DNA of 23,114 nt from assembly GCA_049658265.1 (NCBI GenBank), contig JBASOM010000050.1, forward strand, positions 1 to 23,114. The letters are read 5' to 3'. The stretch comes from DTU063 sp001512695. Its GTDB lineage: Bacteria; Bacillota; Thermosediminibacteria; Thermosediminibacterales; Tepidanaerobacteraceae. Below are positions 6,399 to 15,312 of the stretch, in pieces. The number at the start of each line of letters is the position of its first letter. Within the stretch, counting starts at the first letter, position 1. A program made the translations under genes and the position numbers. The notes under the pieces were generated by a model. That model had not been told where the DNA came from. It did no database searches and saw nothing but the letters and a program-made list of their open reading frames with translations.

Positions 6399-6404
6399 TA
6401 TTAT
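6377..6404 (+). promoter_or_regulatory. Promoter of the FecBCD-type importer, operator within the spacer
   Basis: TTGACA (6377-6382), 16 bp and TATTAT (6399-6404) form a good sigma-A promoter beginning just inside the LysR stop codon. The palindromic operator half (6384-6398) fills the spacer between -35 and -10. That placement would normally block polymerase, so repression at this promoter is a real possibility. About 100 nt of leader follows, with the palindrome GTTTTAAAAC at 6420-6429. Confidence 0.55.
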
Positions 6405-6510
6405 GATTGGATTATTGTAGTTTTAAAACAATTTATAAAATGCTACTATTAATATGTGGAAAAATTAACAAATTGATTGTGATGAAAATATCAATGTAGG
6501 AGTGCTGGAA

Positions 6511-7476
6511 TTGAGAAGAAAGATACTCATAATATTAGTTTTGCTGATGGTTATAGTAGCAGGATGCAGCAATGATAAGGTCGATGAAACTGCCCATGTA
6601 GACAGCGAGGGCAGTAAAGCATATTATAGCTTTACCGATTCCCTTGGCAATTCAGTAATGCTTCAGGAGAAACCCCAAAGAGTTGTATCCCTGGTGGGCT
6701 CATATGCCCAAACCTGGATGCTGGCTGGTGGGGAAGTAATAGGGGTCACCGATGATGTAATAAGTGAAGGACGCTTTGAGATATCTGAGGAAATCAGCAT
6801 TGTGGGAACAGTAAAGGAGCCCAATGTTGAGGAAGTACTATCTCTGTCCCCTGATTTTGTTTTGCTATCACCGGACATAGAAAACCACTTGAAGATTAGA
6901 CAGATATTGGAAGATGCAGCTATTCCCCATGCCTATTTTAAAGTGGAGTACTTTGAGGATTATTTAAAGATGCTGGATATTTGCACCGACATTACGGGAA
7001 ACAAGGATTTATACGAGGAACATGGTCTTAAGATAAAGGAAGAAATCGACGGTATATTATCAAGAATAGAGGATGCCGGATTAGACCACAAGCCTACCGT
7101 GCTCTTCGTCCGCGCCTTTTCCAGTGGGGCCAAAGCTAAAAAGGACGACAATTTGACTTGCAAGATGCTGGAAGACTTGGGAACCGTAAACATTGCCAGC
7201 AAGTATCCATCTCTTTTGGAAGAGCTGAGCATTGAGGAGATAATCCAGGAAGATCCTGATTATATATTTGTCACAACAATGGGCAGCACTGAAAAGGCCA
7301 TTGAAGCACTAAGAAACGGAATAGAAAAAAACCCGGCTTGGAACAGCTTAACTGCCGTAAAGAACGATAGATATATAATCCTTCCCAAGGAGCTGTTCCA
7401 CTACAAGCCGAACGCAAAGTGGGGTGAAAGCTATAGATACCTTGCAGAGATCATATACCCGGAAATTTTTAATTAA
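6511..7476 (+). CDS. ABC importer substrate-binding lipoprotein, FecB/BtuF type
   Basis: The mature protein is a surface lipoprotein that captures a metal chelate, heme, cobalamin or related ligand. The lipobox IVAGC puts the lipidated cysteine at residue 19, after a basic, hydrophobic signal peptide. The body follows the helical-backbone two-lobe fold: a DSLGN segment, the KPQRVVSL strand near residue 55, and a LSPDFVLLSPD motif. TTG 6511 is preferred to GTG 6502 because AGGAG (6498-6502) lies 8 nt before the TTG but overlaps the GTG; this gives 321 residues. It is the first gene of a permease/ATPase operon, and the permease frame overlaps its 3' end. The substrate is not evident; a Fe, Co or Mo complex or a cofactor would all fit. 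The operator in its promoter suggests control by the neighbouring LysR protein. Confidence 0.85.
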   Translation: MRRKILIILVLLMVIVAGCSNDKVDETAHVDSEGSKAYYSFTDSLGNSVMLQEKPQRVVSLVGSYAQTWMLAGGEVIGVTDDVISEGRFEISEEISIVGTVKEPNVEEVLSLSPDFVLLSPDIENHLKIRQILEDAAIPHAYFKVEYFEDYLKMLDICTDITGNKDLYEEHGLKIKEEIDGILSRIEDAGLDHKPTVLFVRAFSSGAKAKKDDNLTCKMLEDLGTVNIASKYPSLLEELSIEEIIQEDPDYIFVTTMGSTEKAIEALRNGIEKNPAWNSLTAVKNDRYIILPKELFHYKPNAKWGESYRYLAEIIYPEIFN

Positions 7477-8476
7477 GAATACCGCAAGCTATAACATCTT
7501 TGTTATAGCTTCCCTTGCTTTTATATTGCTATTTTTCATAGCACTTAGCATAAGTGTTGGCTCGTCAAGCATACCCTTGGCCAAGACCTTTTCTGTCTTA
7601 TTCGGAGAAGATGTAGTTTCAAAGGAATTTCAAATTATAAGCTACGTCAGGATACCCAGGACCCTGGCAGCAGTCTTGGCAGGCTGTGCCCTGTCCATGT
7701 CCGGCTTGATATTGCAAACGGTGCTGAACAATTCCCTGGCAGGGCCAAGCATAATAGGGGTAAACTCGGGGGCAGGACTTTTTACTACTTTGATTATCGC
7801 CCTCTTTCCCGCATATTTTGCTTTTATGCCTATAGCGGCTTTTATTGGCGCCCTTTTGGCCACATTGCTGGTATATTTTATAGCAAAGACAACCGGGGCT
7901 TCAAGGCTTACCATAGTGTTGGCCGGTGCAGCGGTGTCCAGCTTTATAGGCGCCATGACTGACACGATTCTCACTGTATGGCCAGATACGGCCATTAGCA
8001 GGACAAGCTTCGTAATTGGGGGTCTTTCCGGTGTGACCATGGATGCTCTAAGACTGCCCGGAATCCTAATTTTTGTATCTTTTATGGCTGCCATGATTTT
8101 TAGCTATGACATGAACGTTTTATCCCTGGGGGATGAGACGGCCAGGTCCTTGGGGCTAAACGTGGCCAGATACCGCTTTTTGTTTATCGTGCTGTCATCA
8201 TTGTTTGCAGGTAGTGCCATAAGCTTTGCAGGTCTGCTGGGTTTCATAGGTCTTATAGTGCCCCATGCTTCGAGATTTATAGTGGGATATGACAACAGGA
8301 TGTTGGTCCCGGTTACCTCCCTCCTGGGTAGCGTATTTGCTTTGGTTTGTGACATATTGGCTAGAACCTTATTTGCCCCATATGAAGTTCCTGTTGGAAT
8401 AATTATGTCATTTTTGGGAGGACCTTTCTTTATCTTTCTGCTTCTCAACCATAGGAGGAGGCTTATAAGTGATTAG
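7424..8476 (+). CDS. FecCD/BtuC-family ABC permease
   Basis: This polytopic membrane protein of up to 350 residues forms the channel of the FecB-type importer. The first membrane segment (about 25-45) leads to SISVGSS, and then come family landmarks: YVRIPRTLAAVLAGCALSMS, the NSLAGPSIIGVNSGA motif near residues 105-120, ARSLGLNVARYR (the ATPase-contacting segment) and LLGFIGLIVPHASRF. About ten membrane spans are expected. The longest frame starts at GTG 7424, overlapping the binding-protein gene by 53 nt, with only a weak GTGGG before it. A later TTG near 7442 is possible, so the N-terminus is uncertain. The 3' end overlaps the ATPase start by 8 nt, indicating translational coupling. Confidence 0.9.
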   Translation: MKAIDTLQRSYTRKFLIKNTASYNIFVIASLAFILLFFIALSISVGSSSIPLAKTFSVLFGEDVVSKEFQIISYVRIPRTLAAVLAGCALSMSGLILQTVLNNSLAGPSIIGVNSGAGLFTTLIIALFPAYFAFMPIAAFIGALLATLLVYFIAKTTGASRLTIVLAGAAVSSFIGAMTDTILTVWPDTAISRTSFVIGGLSGVTMDALRLPGILIFVSFMAAMIFSYDMNVLSLGDETARSLGLNVARYRFLFIVLSSLFAGSAISFAGLLGFIGLIVPHASRFIVGYDNRMLVPVTSLLGSVFALVCDILARTLFAPYEVPVGIIMSFLGGPFFIFLLLNHRRRLISD

Positions 8477-9233
8477 GTTAAAGGATGTAACCGCCGGTTA
8501 CAAAGGCGTTGAGGTGATAAAAAATATAAATATTGTATTTAAGAAGGGAAGCATAACCAGTATAATTGGAAAAAATGGCAGTGGAAAGACCACCTTGCTA
8601 AAAACAGCCTCCAAGTTGTTGAAGCCCTACTCCGGAGACATTTTCCTAAATGATGAAAGTATATATAACATACCCGGCAAGCAGATGGCAAAAAAGATAT
8701 CCTTTCTCCCTCAAATAAGAAATATTCCCAATATATCCGTCTATAATCTGGTCATACACGGCAGATTTCCCTATTTGGGATTCCCACGAATACCCCGGGA
8801 TGAAGACAAGGCCAAGGTAGAACATGCCTTGGAAAAGCTGGAAGTCAAAAGATTCAGGGACAAAAATGTAGCAGAGCTGTCAGGGGGCCAGCGGCAAAAG
8901 GTGTATATAGCGATGATTTTAGCCCAAGATACAGAGTATATATTTTTAGATGAGCCGACAACTTTTTTAGATATAAATCATCATCTTGAGATTTTGGAAA
9001 TCATAAAAGAGCTTAAAAACATGGGAAAGGCTGTAATCATGGTGCTCCACGACCTAAACAGCGCATTGAGCTATAGTGATAAAATTTGTATTATGGATAG
9101 GGGAGAACTAGTAGCATATGGCAGCCCTCAGGCCGTATATAGCAGCGGGGAAATTGAGCGGATATTTAACGTGAAGTGTGACAAGGTTTATATCGAAGGA
9201 AAGAGCCAAAGTCAGTATGTTTTTTCTATATAA
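8469..9233 (+). CDS. FecE/BtuD-family ABC ATPase
   Basis: This 254-residue cytoplasmic ATPase drives the FecB/FecCD importer. Walker A is GKNGSGKT (34-41), the signature LSGGQ is at 137-141, Walker B ends in D161-E162 (FLDEPT), and the switch histidine lies in VLHDLNSA. It starts at GTG 8469 with AGGAGGAGG just upstream, overlapping the permease stop. The gene is complete and intact. A decayed second copy of its second half lies at about 15313-15475, sharing a 29-nt stretch with one mismatch near the 3' end (9177-9205 against 15429-15457). No terminator is seen before the next ABC operon, so transcription may continue into it. Confidence 0.92.
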   Translation: MIRLKDVTAGYKGVEVIKNINIVFKKGSITSIIGKNGSGKTTLLKTASKLLKPYSGDIFLNDESIYNIPGKQMAKKISFLPQIRNIPNISVYNLVIHGRFPYLGFPRIPRDEDKAKVEHALEKLEVKRFRDKNVAELSGGQRQKVYIAMILAQDTEYIFLDEPTTFLDINHHLEILEIIKELKNMGKAVIMVLHDLNSALSYSDKICIMDRGELVAYGSPQAVYSSGEIERIFNVKCDKVYIEGKSQSQYVFSI

Positions 9234-9291
9234 AATGAAAACAAAGCTATCCTTAAATAATGAGACTAAATCATTAGTGGGGTGTGTTTTC

Positions 9292-10896
9292 ATGCTTACA
9301 ACAAAACTGGCTAAAATATTGCTTCTTGTGACTGTGTTTGCTCTTGTGCTCTGCGGATGTAGTGGCAATAAAGATGAGAGTAAAACTCCTGCGAATGATG
9401 ATTTGTCCTTGACTGAACTTACAGAAGCGGCACAATCTGAGCCGACTTATGGAGGTTCAATCACTGTAGGTATAACCCAGGATTTGGATGGTCTTGACCC
9501 TCATAAAGCTATATCAGCAGGAACCAAAGAAGTTCTATTTAACATTTTTGAGGGCTTAGTAAAGTTTGATCCTGATGGAAATTTAAACCCGGCTGTGGCA
9601 GAAAACTATCATATTTCCAGTGATGGAATGGTTTATACCTTTACCCTGAGGGAAAGCGTAAAATTCCATGATGGCAGCCTTGTTTCAGTAGAGGATGTTA
9701 TATACTCCATAAAAAGAAGCGCCGGTATACTTGAGCCGAAAGATCCAACGGTCGTAGTAGAATCGGCGCTTTCTGTGATTTCCGACGTGGTTGCTACCGA
9801 TGAAAAGATGGTTGAAGTTCGCCTGAAACAGGTGGACAGCGAACTGCTTCCGTATTTAACATGTGCTATCGTGCCAAAGGATTATGATGAGTTGAATACC
9901 AAGCCTATAGGTACGGGACCCTTTAAGTTTGTATCTTATACGCCGCTCCAGAGCATTGTCTTGGAGAAGAATGAGGAGTACTATTTGGAAGGTGTGCCTT
10001 ATCTTGACCGGGTTACATTCAAGATATCATCAAACGTGGATGCCGCATTTATGGAACTACAGGCAGGGGCCATAGATATTCTTCCATATATTACCGACGT
10101 CCATGCTTCTCAGCTTCCGAAAGGTTATCACTTGGAAGCGGGACCAATGAACCTGATCCAGGGCCTGTTTATAAATAATAAAGTGCCACCTTTTGACAAT
10201 AAACTGGTTAGACAAGCTCTTTGCTATGCAGTAGACCGGCAGGCTGTAATTGATATGGTCGCCGGAGGGCGGGGCAGAGTAATTGGTACCAATATGTACC
10301 CTGGATTTAAGAAGTATTATGATGAAAGCCTTGTGAATACTTATCCCTATGATCCCGAAAAGGCTAAGGAACTGTTAAAAGAAGCAGGTCATCCAAATGG
10401 TTTTCAGTTTACGATTACAGTTCCTTCAAATTACCAGCCTCATATTGATACCGCCCAGGTCATTGTAGAACAGCTAAAACAGGTTGGCATTACAGCCAAG
10501 ATTCAGCTGATTGAATGGTCTAGCTGGAAGTCCGTTGTATATAAAGGTCGCAACTATGAGACCACTATTGTGGGACTTGCTGCCGAACTAGCACCAAGGG
10601 AGACTTTGGCTAGGTTCCGATCAGATGCGGAAAACAACTTTATGAATTATATCAATCCGGACTATGATGGCCTGTACAAACAGGCGGAAATAGAAACGGT
10701 AGAAGAAAAGAAGATTCAGCTATATAAACAGATGCAAGCTATGCTTACCAATGATGCTGTTGCAGTATTTATCCAGGATCCATACCAGATGACTGCAGTG
10801 AGTGATAAACTAGGCGGATATACACATTATCCGATTTATGTCCAGGACATGTCATTGGTCTATTATAAAAAAGGAACGAATCCGATTAATGAATGA
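9292..10896 (+). CDS. Family 5 (oligopeptide/dipeptide/nickel) ABC substrate-binding lipoprotein
   Basis: This 534-residue lipoprotein supplies the DppBCDF-like transporter encoded downstream. A signal peptide with a lipobox-like LCGC places the lipidated cysteine at residue 23. A linker of about 35 residues follows, then the family start GGSITVGITQDLDGLDPHKA, the PAVAENYHISSDGMVYTFTL block and KPIGTGPFKFVSY. ATG 9292 is chosen because GGGGTG lies about 9 nt before it and it puts the signal peptide at the N-terminus. The open frame reaches back to 9178, but only by overlapping the ATPase gene. The ligand may be a peptide, a nickel chelate or another small molecule; residues that decide this cannot be read with confidence. 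Confidence 0.9.
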   Translation: MLTTKLAKILLLVTVFALVLCGCSGNKDESKTPANDDLSLTELTEAAQSEPTYGGSITVGITQDLDGLDPHKAISAGTKEVLFNIFEGLVKFDPDGNLNPAVAENYHISSDGMVYTFTLRESVKFHDGSLVSVEDVIYSIKRSAGILEPKDPTVVVESALSVISDVVATDEKMVEVRLKQVDSELLPYLTCAIVPKDYDELNTKPIGTGPFKFVSYTPLQSIVLEKNEEYYLEGVPYLDRVTFKISSNVDAAFMELQAGAIDILPYITDVHASQLPKGYHLEAGPMNLIQGLFINNKVPPFDNKLVRQALCYAVDRQAVIDMVAGGRGRVIGTNMYPGFKKYYDESLVNTYPYDPEKAKELLKEAGHPNGFQFTITVPSNYQPHIDTAQVIVEQLKQVGITAKIQLIEWSSWKSVVYKGRNYETTIVGLAAELAPRETLARFRSDAENNFMNYINPDYDGLYKQAEIETVEEKKIQLYKQMQAMLTNDAVAVFIQDPYQMTAVSDKLGGYTHYPIYVQDMSLVYYKKGTNPINE

Positions 10897-10947
10897 TATA
10901 AGGGAAGCAGGAGACTGTTTCGAGTTTGTCGGGAGATGAAGGTTTGG

Positions 10948-11889
10948 ATGAAGTATACCGTAAAAAAGTTCATTTCACTTGTAATATCATTGCTTTTTAC
11001 TTCAATTGTAACCTTCACTGCTTTTCAGGTAATTCCAGGGGATAGTGCTTTGAGTGCTCTCGGAATGGATGCAACAGAGAAACAGCTGGAGGAATACCGG
11101 GAGGAAATGGGACTAAATAAAAGCCTACCCATTCGTTACATCAATTGGTTAAAGGACGCATTAAAGGGCGACTTTGGCTACTCGTCCCAGTACCAGATGA
11201 AGGTCAGTGCTTTAATAAGTGGTCGTTTAAACGTTACCCTCTGGCTGGCTGTGTTGTCCTTTCTGTTAATTATAGTTGTTTCCATACCCATTGGCATCCT
11301 ATCAGCCAGACAAAATGATGGTACTCTTGATGTATTAATTACACTGCTGACACAGGTTTTTATGTCAGTACCGCCATTTTTTTTAGGATTGCTCATTACA
11401 CTTATTTTCGGCATCATATTAAAGTGGTTTACGCCGGGTAATTACATTGATCCTGGAGAAAACTTTCGAATGTTCATAAGGTTTATGATGTTTCCGGCAA
11501 TTGCAGTGGCAGTCCCGAAGACTGCCATGACGATTAAATTTTTACGAAGCTCTTTGCTTAGGGAAATGGAACTTGATTATGTAAGAACAGCGAGGAGCAA
11601 AGGGATGGCTAACATAAGCATTCTTTTTCGACATATATTGAAAAATGCATTGATTCCCGTAATAACTATTTTAGCCATGATGCTAGCTGACATTCTGGCA
11701 GGAAGCATTCTTGTGGAACAGGTGTTTAACCTTCCCGGTCTGGGTAGATTATTGGTGTCATCTATTGCAAACAGGGATTATGCTGTAGTACAGGCAATCG
11801 TGCTGTATATTGCATCAGTAGTAATCATCATTAATTTTCTTGTTGATCTTATCTATCAATGGATTGATCCAAGGGTAAAAAGGGATTAG
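10948..11889 (+). CDS. DppB/OppB-type ABC permease
   Basis: This inner-membrane permease has about 313 residues. An N-terminal span (KKFISLVISLLF) is followed by VTFTAFQVIPGDSAL, the usual start of the family's long external segment. The cytoplasmic EAA-type coupling loop is ELDYVRTARSKGMANISILFRHILKNA, written here as overlapping pieces ELDYVRTARSKGM and ILFRHILKNALIPV, with the VEQVFNLPGLGRLL block after it. Six spans are expected. ATG 10948 is preferred over ATG 10936 because GGGAG lies immediately against 10936 but at workable distance from 10948; the choice changes only four residues. It pairs with the DppC-like permease that starts about 25 nt downstream. Confidence 0.88.
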   Translation: MKYTVKKFISLVISLLFTSIVTFTAFQVIPGDSALSALGMDATEKQLEEYREEMGLNKSLPIRYINWLKDALKGDFGYSSQYQMKVSALISGRLNVTLWLAVLSFLLIIVVSIPIGILSARQNDGTLDVLITLLTQVFMSVPPFFLGLLITLIFGIILKWFTPGNYIDPGENFRMFIRFMMFPAIAVAVPKTAMTIKFLRSSLLREMELDYVRTARSKGMANISILFRHILKNALIPVITILAMMLADILAGSILVEQVFNLPGLGRLLVSSIANRDYAVVQAIVLYIASVVIIINFLVDLIYQWIDPRVKRD

Positions 11890-11914
11890 ACTTAAGCCGA
11901 TGCTGGTGGTGGAA

Positions 11915-12727
11915 ATGATTAAACCTAATGGAAATACATACAGTTTTAATTATGTATTAGGTCTGTCGATTACATCCCTCGTACTTTTGATTGTTTTGAT
12001 TGGTTTTTTTTATACCCCATATGACCCTAATAAAATGAATGTTGCATTGAAAAACAGTCCACCAAGCCTTAGGCACCTGCTTGGCACCGATAATTTCGGA
12101 AGGGATATCCTTAGTCGGGTCATGAAAGGAGCCGGAACCACATATATCATAGCCGTCGCAATCGTATTTATTGGTGCGTCCCTTGGAACCATAGTTGGTG
12201 CTTTTACAGGCTATTTCGGGGGATGGCTTGATGAGGTAATAATGAGGTTGAACGATGTTTTGACCTCTTTTCCAAGTATTTTATTGGCGTTAGTGTTTGT
12301 TAGCATATTTGGGCCGGGAAGCTATAATATTATCTTTGCCCTGGGAGTCTTATTCATTCCTAGTTATGCTAGAGTGGTAAGAAGTGAGTTTGTTGTTCTT
12401 AAGGAAAGAGATTTTGTTAAAAATGCAGAATTAATGGGGGCTGGAAGTTTACGCATTATGTTTGTTCATATATTGCCGAATACAAAGAGGGTATTAATTC
12501 CCGCCCTGCTAATTGGATTTAACAATGCTGTACTAGCCGAAGCAGGACTTAGTTTTCTAGGTCTGGGCGTTCAGCCACCCGAGGCTAGTCTTGGACGCAT
12601 GCTGGCAGAAGCCCAAAGTTATCTGCTGGATTCGCCATGGTATGCAATAGCGCCTGGCTTAATGATCACACTGACAGTTCTCGGCTTCAGCCTCATCAGC
12701 GGAGGTTTGGAGAATGAGCAAGGCTGA
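11915..12727 (+). CDS. DppC/OppC-type ABC permease
   Basis: This second membrane subunit of the importer has about 270 residues. Landmarks are the first span, YTPYDPNKM, the family motif LLGTDNFGRDILSRV, the coupling loop VKNAELMGAGSLRIMFVHIL and the C-terminal LAEAGLSFLGLGVQPPEASLG block. The frame opens at ATG 11900, but ATG 11915 has GGTGGTGGA directly before it and is the better start. The 3' end overlaps the start of the fused ATPase gene by 14 nt, so translation is coupled and the subunits are probably made in fixed ratio. Confidence 0.88.
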   Translation: MIKPNGNTYSFNYVLGLSITSLVLLIVLIGFFYTPYDPNKMNVALKNSPPSLRHLLGTDNFGRDILSRVMKGAGTTYIIAVAIVFIGASLGTIVGAFTGYFGGWLDEVIMRLNDVLTSFPSILLALVFVSIFGPGSYNIIFALGVLFIPSYARVVRSEFVVLKERDFVKNAELMGAGSLRIMFVHILPNTKRVLIPALLIGFNNAVLAEAGLSFLGLGVQPPEASLGRMLAEAQSYLLDSPWYAIAPGLMITLTVLGFSLISGGLENEQG

Positions 12728-14339
12728 TACACTTTTGAGCATAGAAGGTCTCACTATCGGATTTGCAGTGCGTCGAAAAATCAATACGGTGGTGGATCAT
12801 ATATCCTTGGAGGTAAAGAAAGGTGAAATTCTTGGTATAGTAGGTGAATCGGGTTCAGGAAAAACTGTGACTGGTCTGGCTGTCATGGGCCTGCTTCCTA
12901 CATCTGCAATAATCTTAAGTGGAAGAATACATTTTCTCGGAAAAAATCTCTTGACTATGGAAGAAAAGGAACTTCGCCGACTTAGAGGTGGCGAAATATC
13001 AATGGTATTCCAGGATTCTATGACATCCTTTAATCCGCTTCTTACCATAGGTGCCCAGGTAGAGGAAATGATAAAACTTCATTCAAAGCATACTAGAGAA
13101 GAGTATAGGGCGTTAACCTTAGAAGCATTAATGGAGGTCGGATTAACAGAAGCACTCGAGATTTATAATAGATATCCCCACCAGTTATCCGGGGGTATGC
13201 GCCAGAGAGCGATGATAGCAATGGCAATGATTGCCGGCCCGAAACTTGTCATTGCGGATGAACCTACAACGGCACTGGATGTCACAACACAGGGCAAAAT
13301 ACTCCAACTGCTGAAAAAGATGAATGATAAATACGGAACGAGTATGGTCTTAATTTCCCATGATTTGAAAGTAATCCAAAGCATTTGCGATAGGGCAATC
13401 GTAATGAAGGACGGCAGGATTGTAGAGTCCGGAATGGCAAAAGAATTATTTATTCATCCTAAAACCAAGTACACCAGGCAACTGGTGGCGTCAGCGCCCG
13501 TGCTGTTTTCAAAATCCAATGGAGAAGTCAAAGAGACTTCATATAATACTCATAACGAAGAGCAAAAAGAAATACTCACAATTGAGAAGCTCAATGTATA
13601 CTATTCCGAAAAAGCCGTCGGTCTTTTTGGCAAAAAGGGCAGAAAACAGGTAATAAAAGATGTGACTATTTCGGTAAAGCAGGGAGAAACTCTCGGTATC
13701 GTCGGGGAAAGTGGAAGCGGAAAGTCCACGCTGGCAAAAGCGATTGTGGGCCTGAACAAGGAAATTGAAGGGGTAATAAATATCAATAATGATGATGCTA
13801 AAAGTAGACTAGTATCTATGTCCAAGCCACAGATGGTATTTCAGGATCCCTTCGGAAGCCTTAACCCAACAAAAAAAATCGGGTGGATTCTGGAAGAACC
13901 CCTGAAACTTCAAACAAATTTAAGCAAAAAAGAACGGATTGCAAGAGTCAATGAAATGATACAGCAGGTTGGCTTGACTTCTGAGTATTTGGAGCGGTAT
14001 CCCTTTCAATTAAGCGGAGGCCAGAGACAAAGAGCGGCCATCGCAGCGGCCCTTATTGTGAAACCTAAACTGGTCATCCTGGACGAACCGGTATCATCGT
14101 TGGATGTTACCATTCAGGCACAAATACTCCACTTGCTAAAAGAATTACAGAAAAAGCACAATTTAACCTATATATTTATTTCCCATGATTTAAATGTTAT
14201 CTTTCAGATGTGTAATAGGGTTTGTGTTATATATCGAGGTGAAATTGTAGAGATGAAAGAGGCTAAGGAATTGCTTTACAGACCTCAGCACGAGTATACC
14301 AAAGAACTGCTCAAATCTGCAATGGTACTAAAAACATAA
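12714..14339 (+). CDS. Fused DppD-DppF type double ABC ATPase
   Basis: One 541-residue protein carries both nucleotide-binding domains of the oligopeptide/nickel-class importer. Domain 1 has Walker A GESGSGKT (44-51), LSGGM (158-162) and Walker B acidic pair D182-E183. Domain 2 has Walker A GESGSGKS (331-338), LSGGQ (433-437) and D457-E458. The linker around residues 255-295 is polar, with no membrane span. Most such systems encode two separate ATPases, while fusions such as GsiA are known in the family. All catalytic motifs look intact, so both sites may hydrolyse ATP. The GGTTTGGAGA upstream lies in the permease coding end. No clear terminator follows. Confidence 0.93.
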   Translation: MSKADTLLSIEGLTIGFAVRRKINTVVDHISLEVKKGEILGIVGESGSGKTVTGLAVMGLLPTSAIILSGRIHFLGKNLLTMEEKELRRLRGGEISMVFQDSMTSFNPLLTIGAQVEEMIKLHSKHTREEYRALTLEALMEVGLTEALEIYNRYPHQLSGGMRQRAMIAMAMIAGPKLVIADEPTTALDVTTQGKILQLLKKMNDKYGTSMVLISHDLKVIQSICDRAIVMKDGRIVESGMAKELFIHPKTKYTRQLVASAPVLFSKSNGEVKETSYNTHNEEQKEILTIEKLNVYYSEKAVGLFGKKGRKQVIKDVTISVKQGETLGIVGESGSGKSTLAKAIVGLNKEIEGVININNDDAKSRLVSMSKPQMVFQDPFGSLNPTKKIGWILEEPLKLQTNLSKKERIARVNEMIQQVGLTSEYLERYPFQLSGGQRQRAAIAAALIVKPKLVILDEPVSSLDVTIQAQILHLLKELQKKHNLTYIFISHDLNVIFQMCNRVCVIYRGEIVEMKEAKELLYRPQHEYTKELLKSAMVLKT

Positions 14340-14460
14340 CTAGCTGCCCTTGCATCAAGCTGAGCCATGTTGGGACTGTTGTGTGATGTCATGGAAAGAC
14401 AAAAGCGTAGCGTGAATTATATGGCCGTTACAAGTGAGAGCTAAATAGAGGAGGATCCTT
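14340..14460. other. Spacer after the ABC operon
   Basis: This 121 bp spacer has no gene-length frame, no clear terminator and no clear promoter. A 17-codon frame from ATG 14391 lacks a ribosome binding site. The ribosome binding site of the next gene (AGAGGAGGA) lies at about 14447-14455. Confidence 0.4.
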
Positions 14461-15312
14461 ATGGATACGATGTTAGGAATACTCAAGTATGTTCAATCCT
14501 TTTCAAACGAAACCCTAGATTCGTTTTTTGAAATTATAACCATGTTAGGAGAGGAATGGTTCTTCATTATTCTTTTCGCTATTTTTTTTTGGTGTTTCAA
14601 TAAGAGCTTTGGATATAAACTTGCATTTATTTGTCTTACTAGTGCTGCTATCAATACCATAATAAAAGAAATTGTCAAGTTACCAAGACCTATAGGATAC
14701 GAGGGAATCAAATCAATTAGAGTAGAAACTGCAGAAGGTTATTCATTTCCAAGCGGACACACTCAACAATCAAGCTCATTATTTGCGACATTGATGATAG
14801 AGTTTAAGAAAAAATGGCTTTATTTCATAGGGGCATTAGGGATACTTTTAGTTGGTTTTTCAAGGATGTATTTGGGAGTTCATTGGCCGAGCGATGTTAT
14901 CGGAGGATTGATTATTGGGATATTGTGGACAATGATTGCAATTAAGATATTCGATTGGTCTAAGGATAGGGGTAATCCCATGCTGCTTGGAGTCTTTGTA
15001 ATACCAATGATTATTCTTATGTTGTTTTTCCAAACCGCTACTTACTACAAAGTTGTTGGCACACTGCTTACACTATGGATTGGCTATATTATTGATGATA
15101 AGTACTTTAGTTTTGTAACAAAAGCAGTATGGTGGAAGCAAATTCTCAAGCTTGTAATAGGATTCTTAGGCCTTATTCTAATAAAGGTATACGTAAAGAA
15201 ACTACTCCCCCTGACCATATATAGCGATTTTTTAAGATATGCTTTAATGGGGATTTGGATGACGGTTATATCTCCAATAATCTACCGCGCATTATATATT
15301 GAGGAAGGTTAG
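14461..15312 (+). CDS. PAP2-family membrane phosphatase
   Basis: This 283-residue integral membrane protein is of the phosphatidic acid phosphatase type 2 / undecaprenyl-diphosphatase superfamily. The three catalytic motifs are complete: K69-x6-R76-P77 (KEIVKLPRP), P97-S98-G99-H100 (FPSGHT), and S134-R135-x5-H141-x3-D145 (SRMYLGVHWPSD). H100 and H141 would be the proton donor and the nucleophile. Several spans lie before and between the motifs, and three or four more follow in the last 110 residues, a longer tail than in the minimal family members. A strong AGAGGAGGA ribosome binding site supports ATG 14461. The substrate may be a lipid phosphate or undecaprenyl pyrophosphate; neighbours do not decide this. 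The stop codon abuts the decayed ATPase copy. Confidence 0.9.
   Translation: MDTMLGILKYVQSFSNETLDSFFEIITMLGEEWFFIILFAIFFWCFNKSFGYKLAFICLTSAAINTIIKEIVKLPRPIGYEGIKSIRVETAEGYSFPSGHTQQSSSLFATLMIEFKKKWLYFIGALGILLVGFSRMYLGVHWPSDVIGGLIIGILWTMIAIKIFDWSKDRGNPMLLGVFVIPMIILMLFFQTATYYKVVGTLLTLWIGYIIDDKYFSFVTKAVWWKQILKLVIGFLGLILIKVYVKKLLPLTIYSDFLRYALMGIWMTVISPIIYRALYIEEG

Noticed and set aside
9178..9291. N-terminal extension of the family 5 binding protein back to 9178
   Set aside because: It overlaps the ATPase gene and would bury the signal peptide; ATG 9292 has a ribosome binding site and puts the signal at the N-terminus.
14391..14444. 17-codon frame between the ABC operon and the PAP2 gene
   Set aside because: No ribosome binding site and too short to judge.
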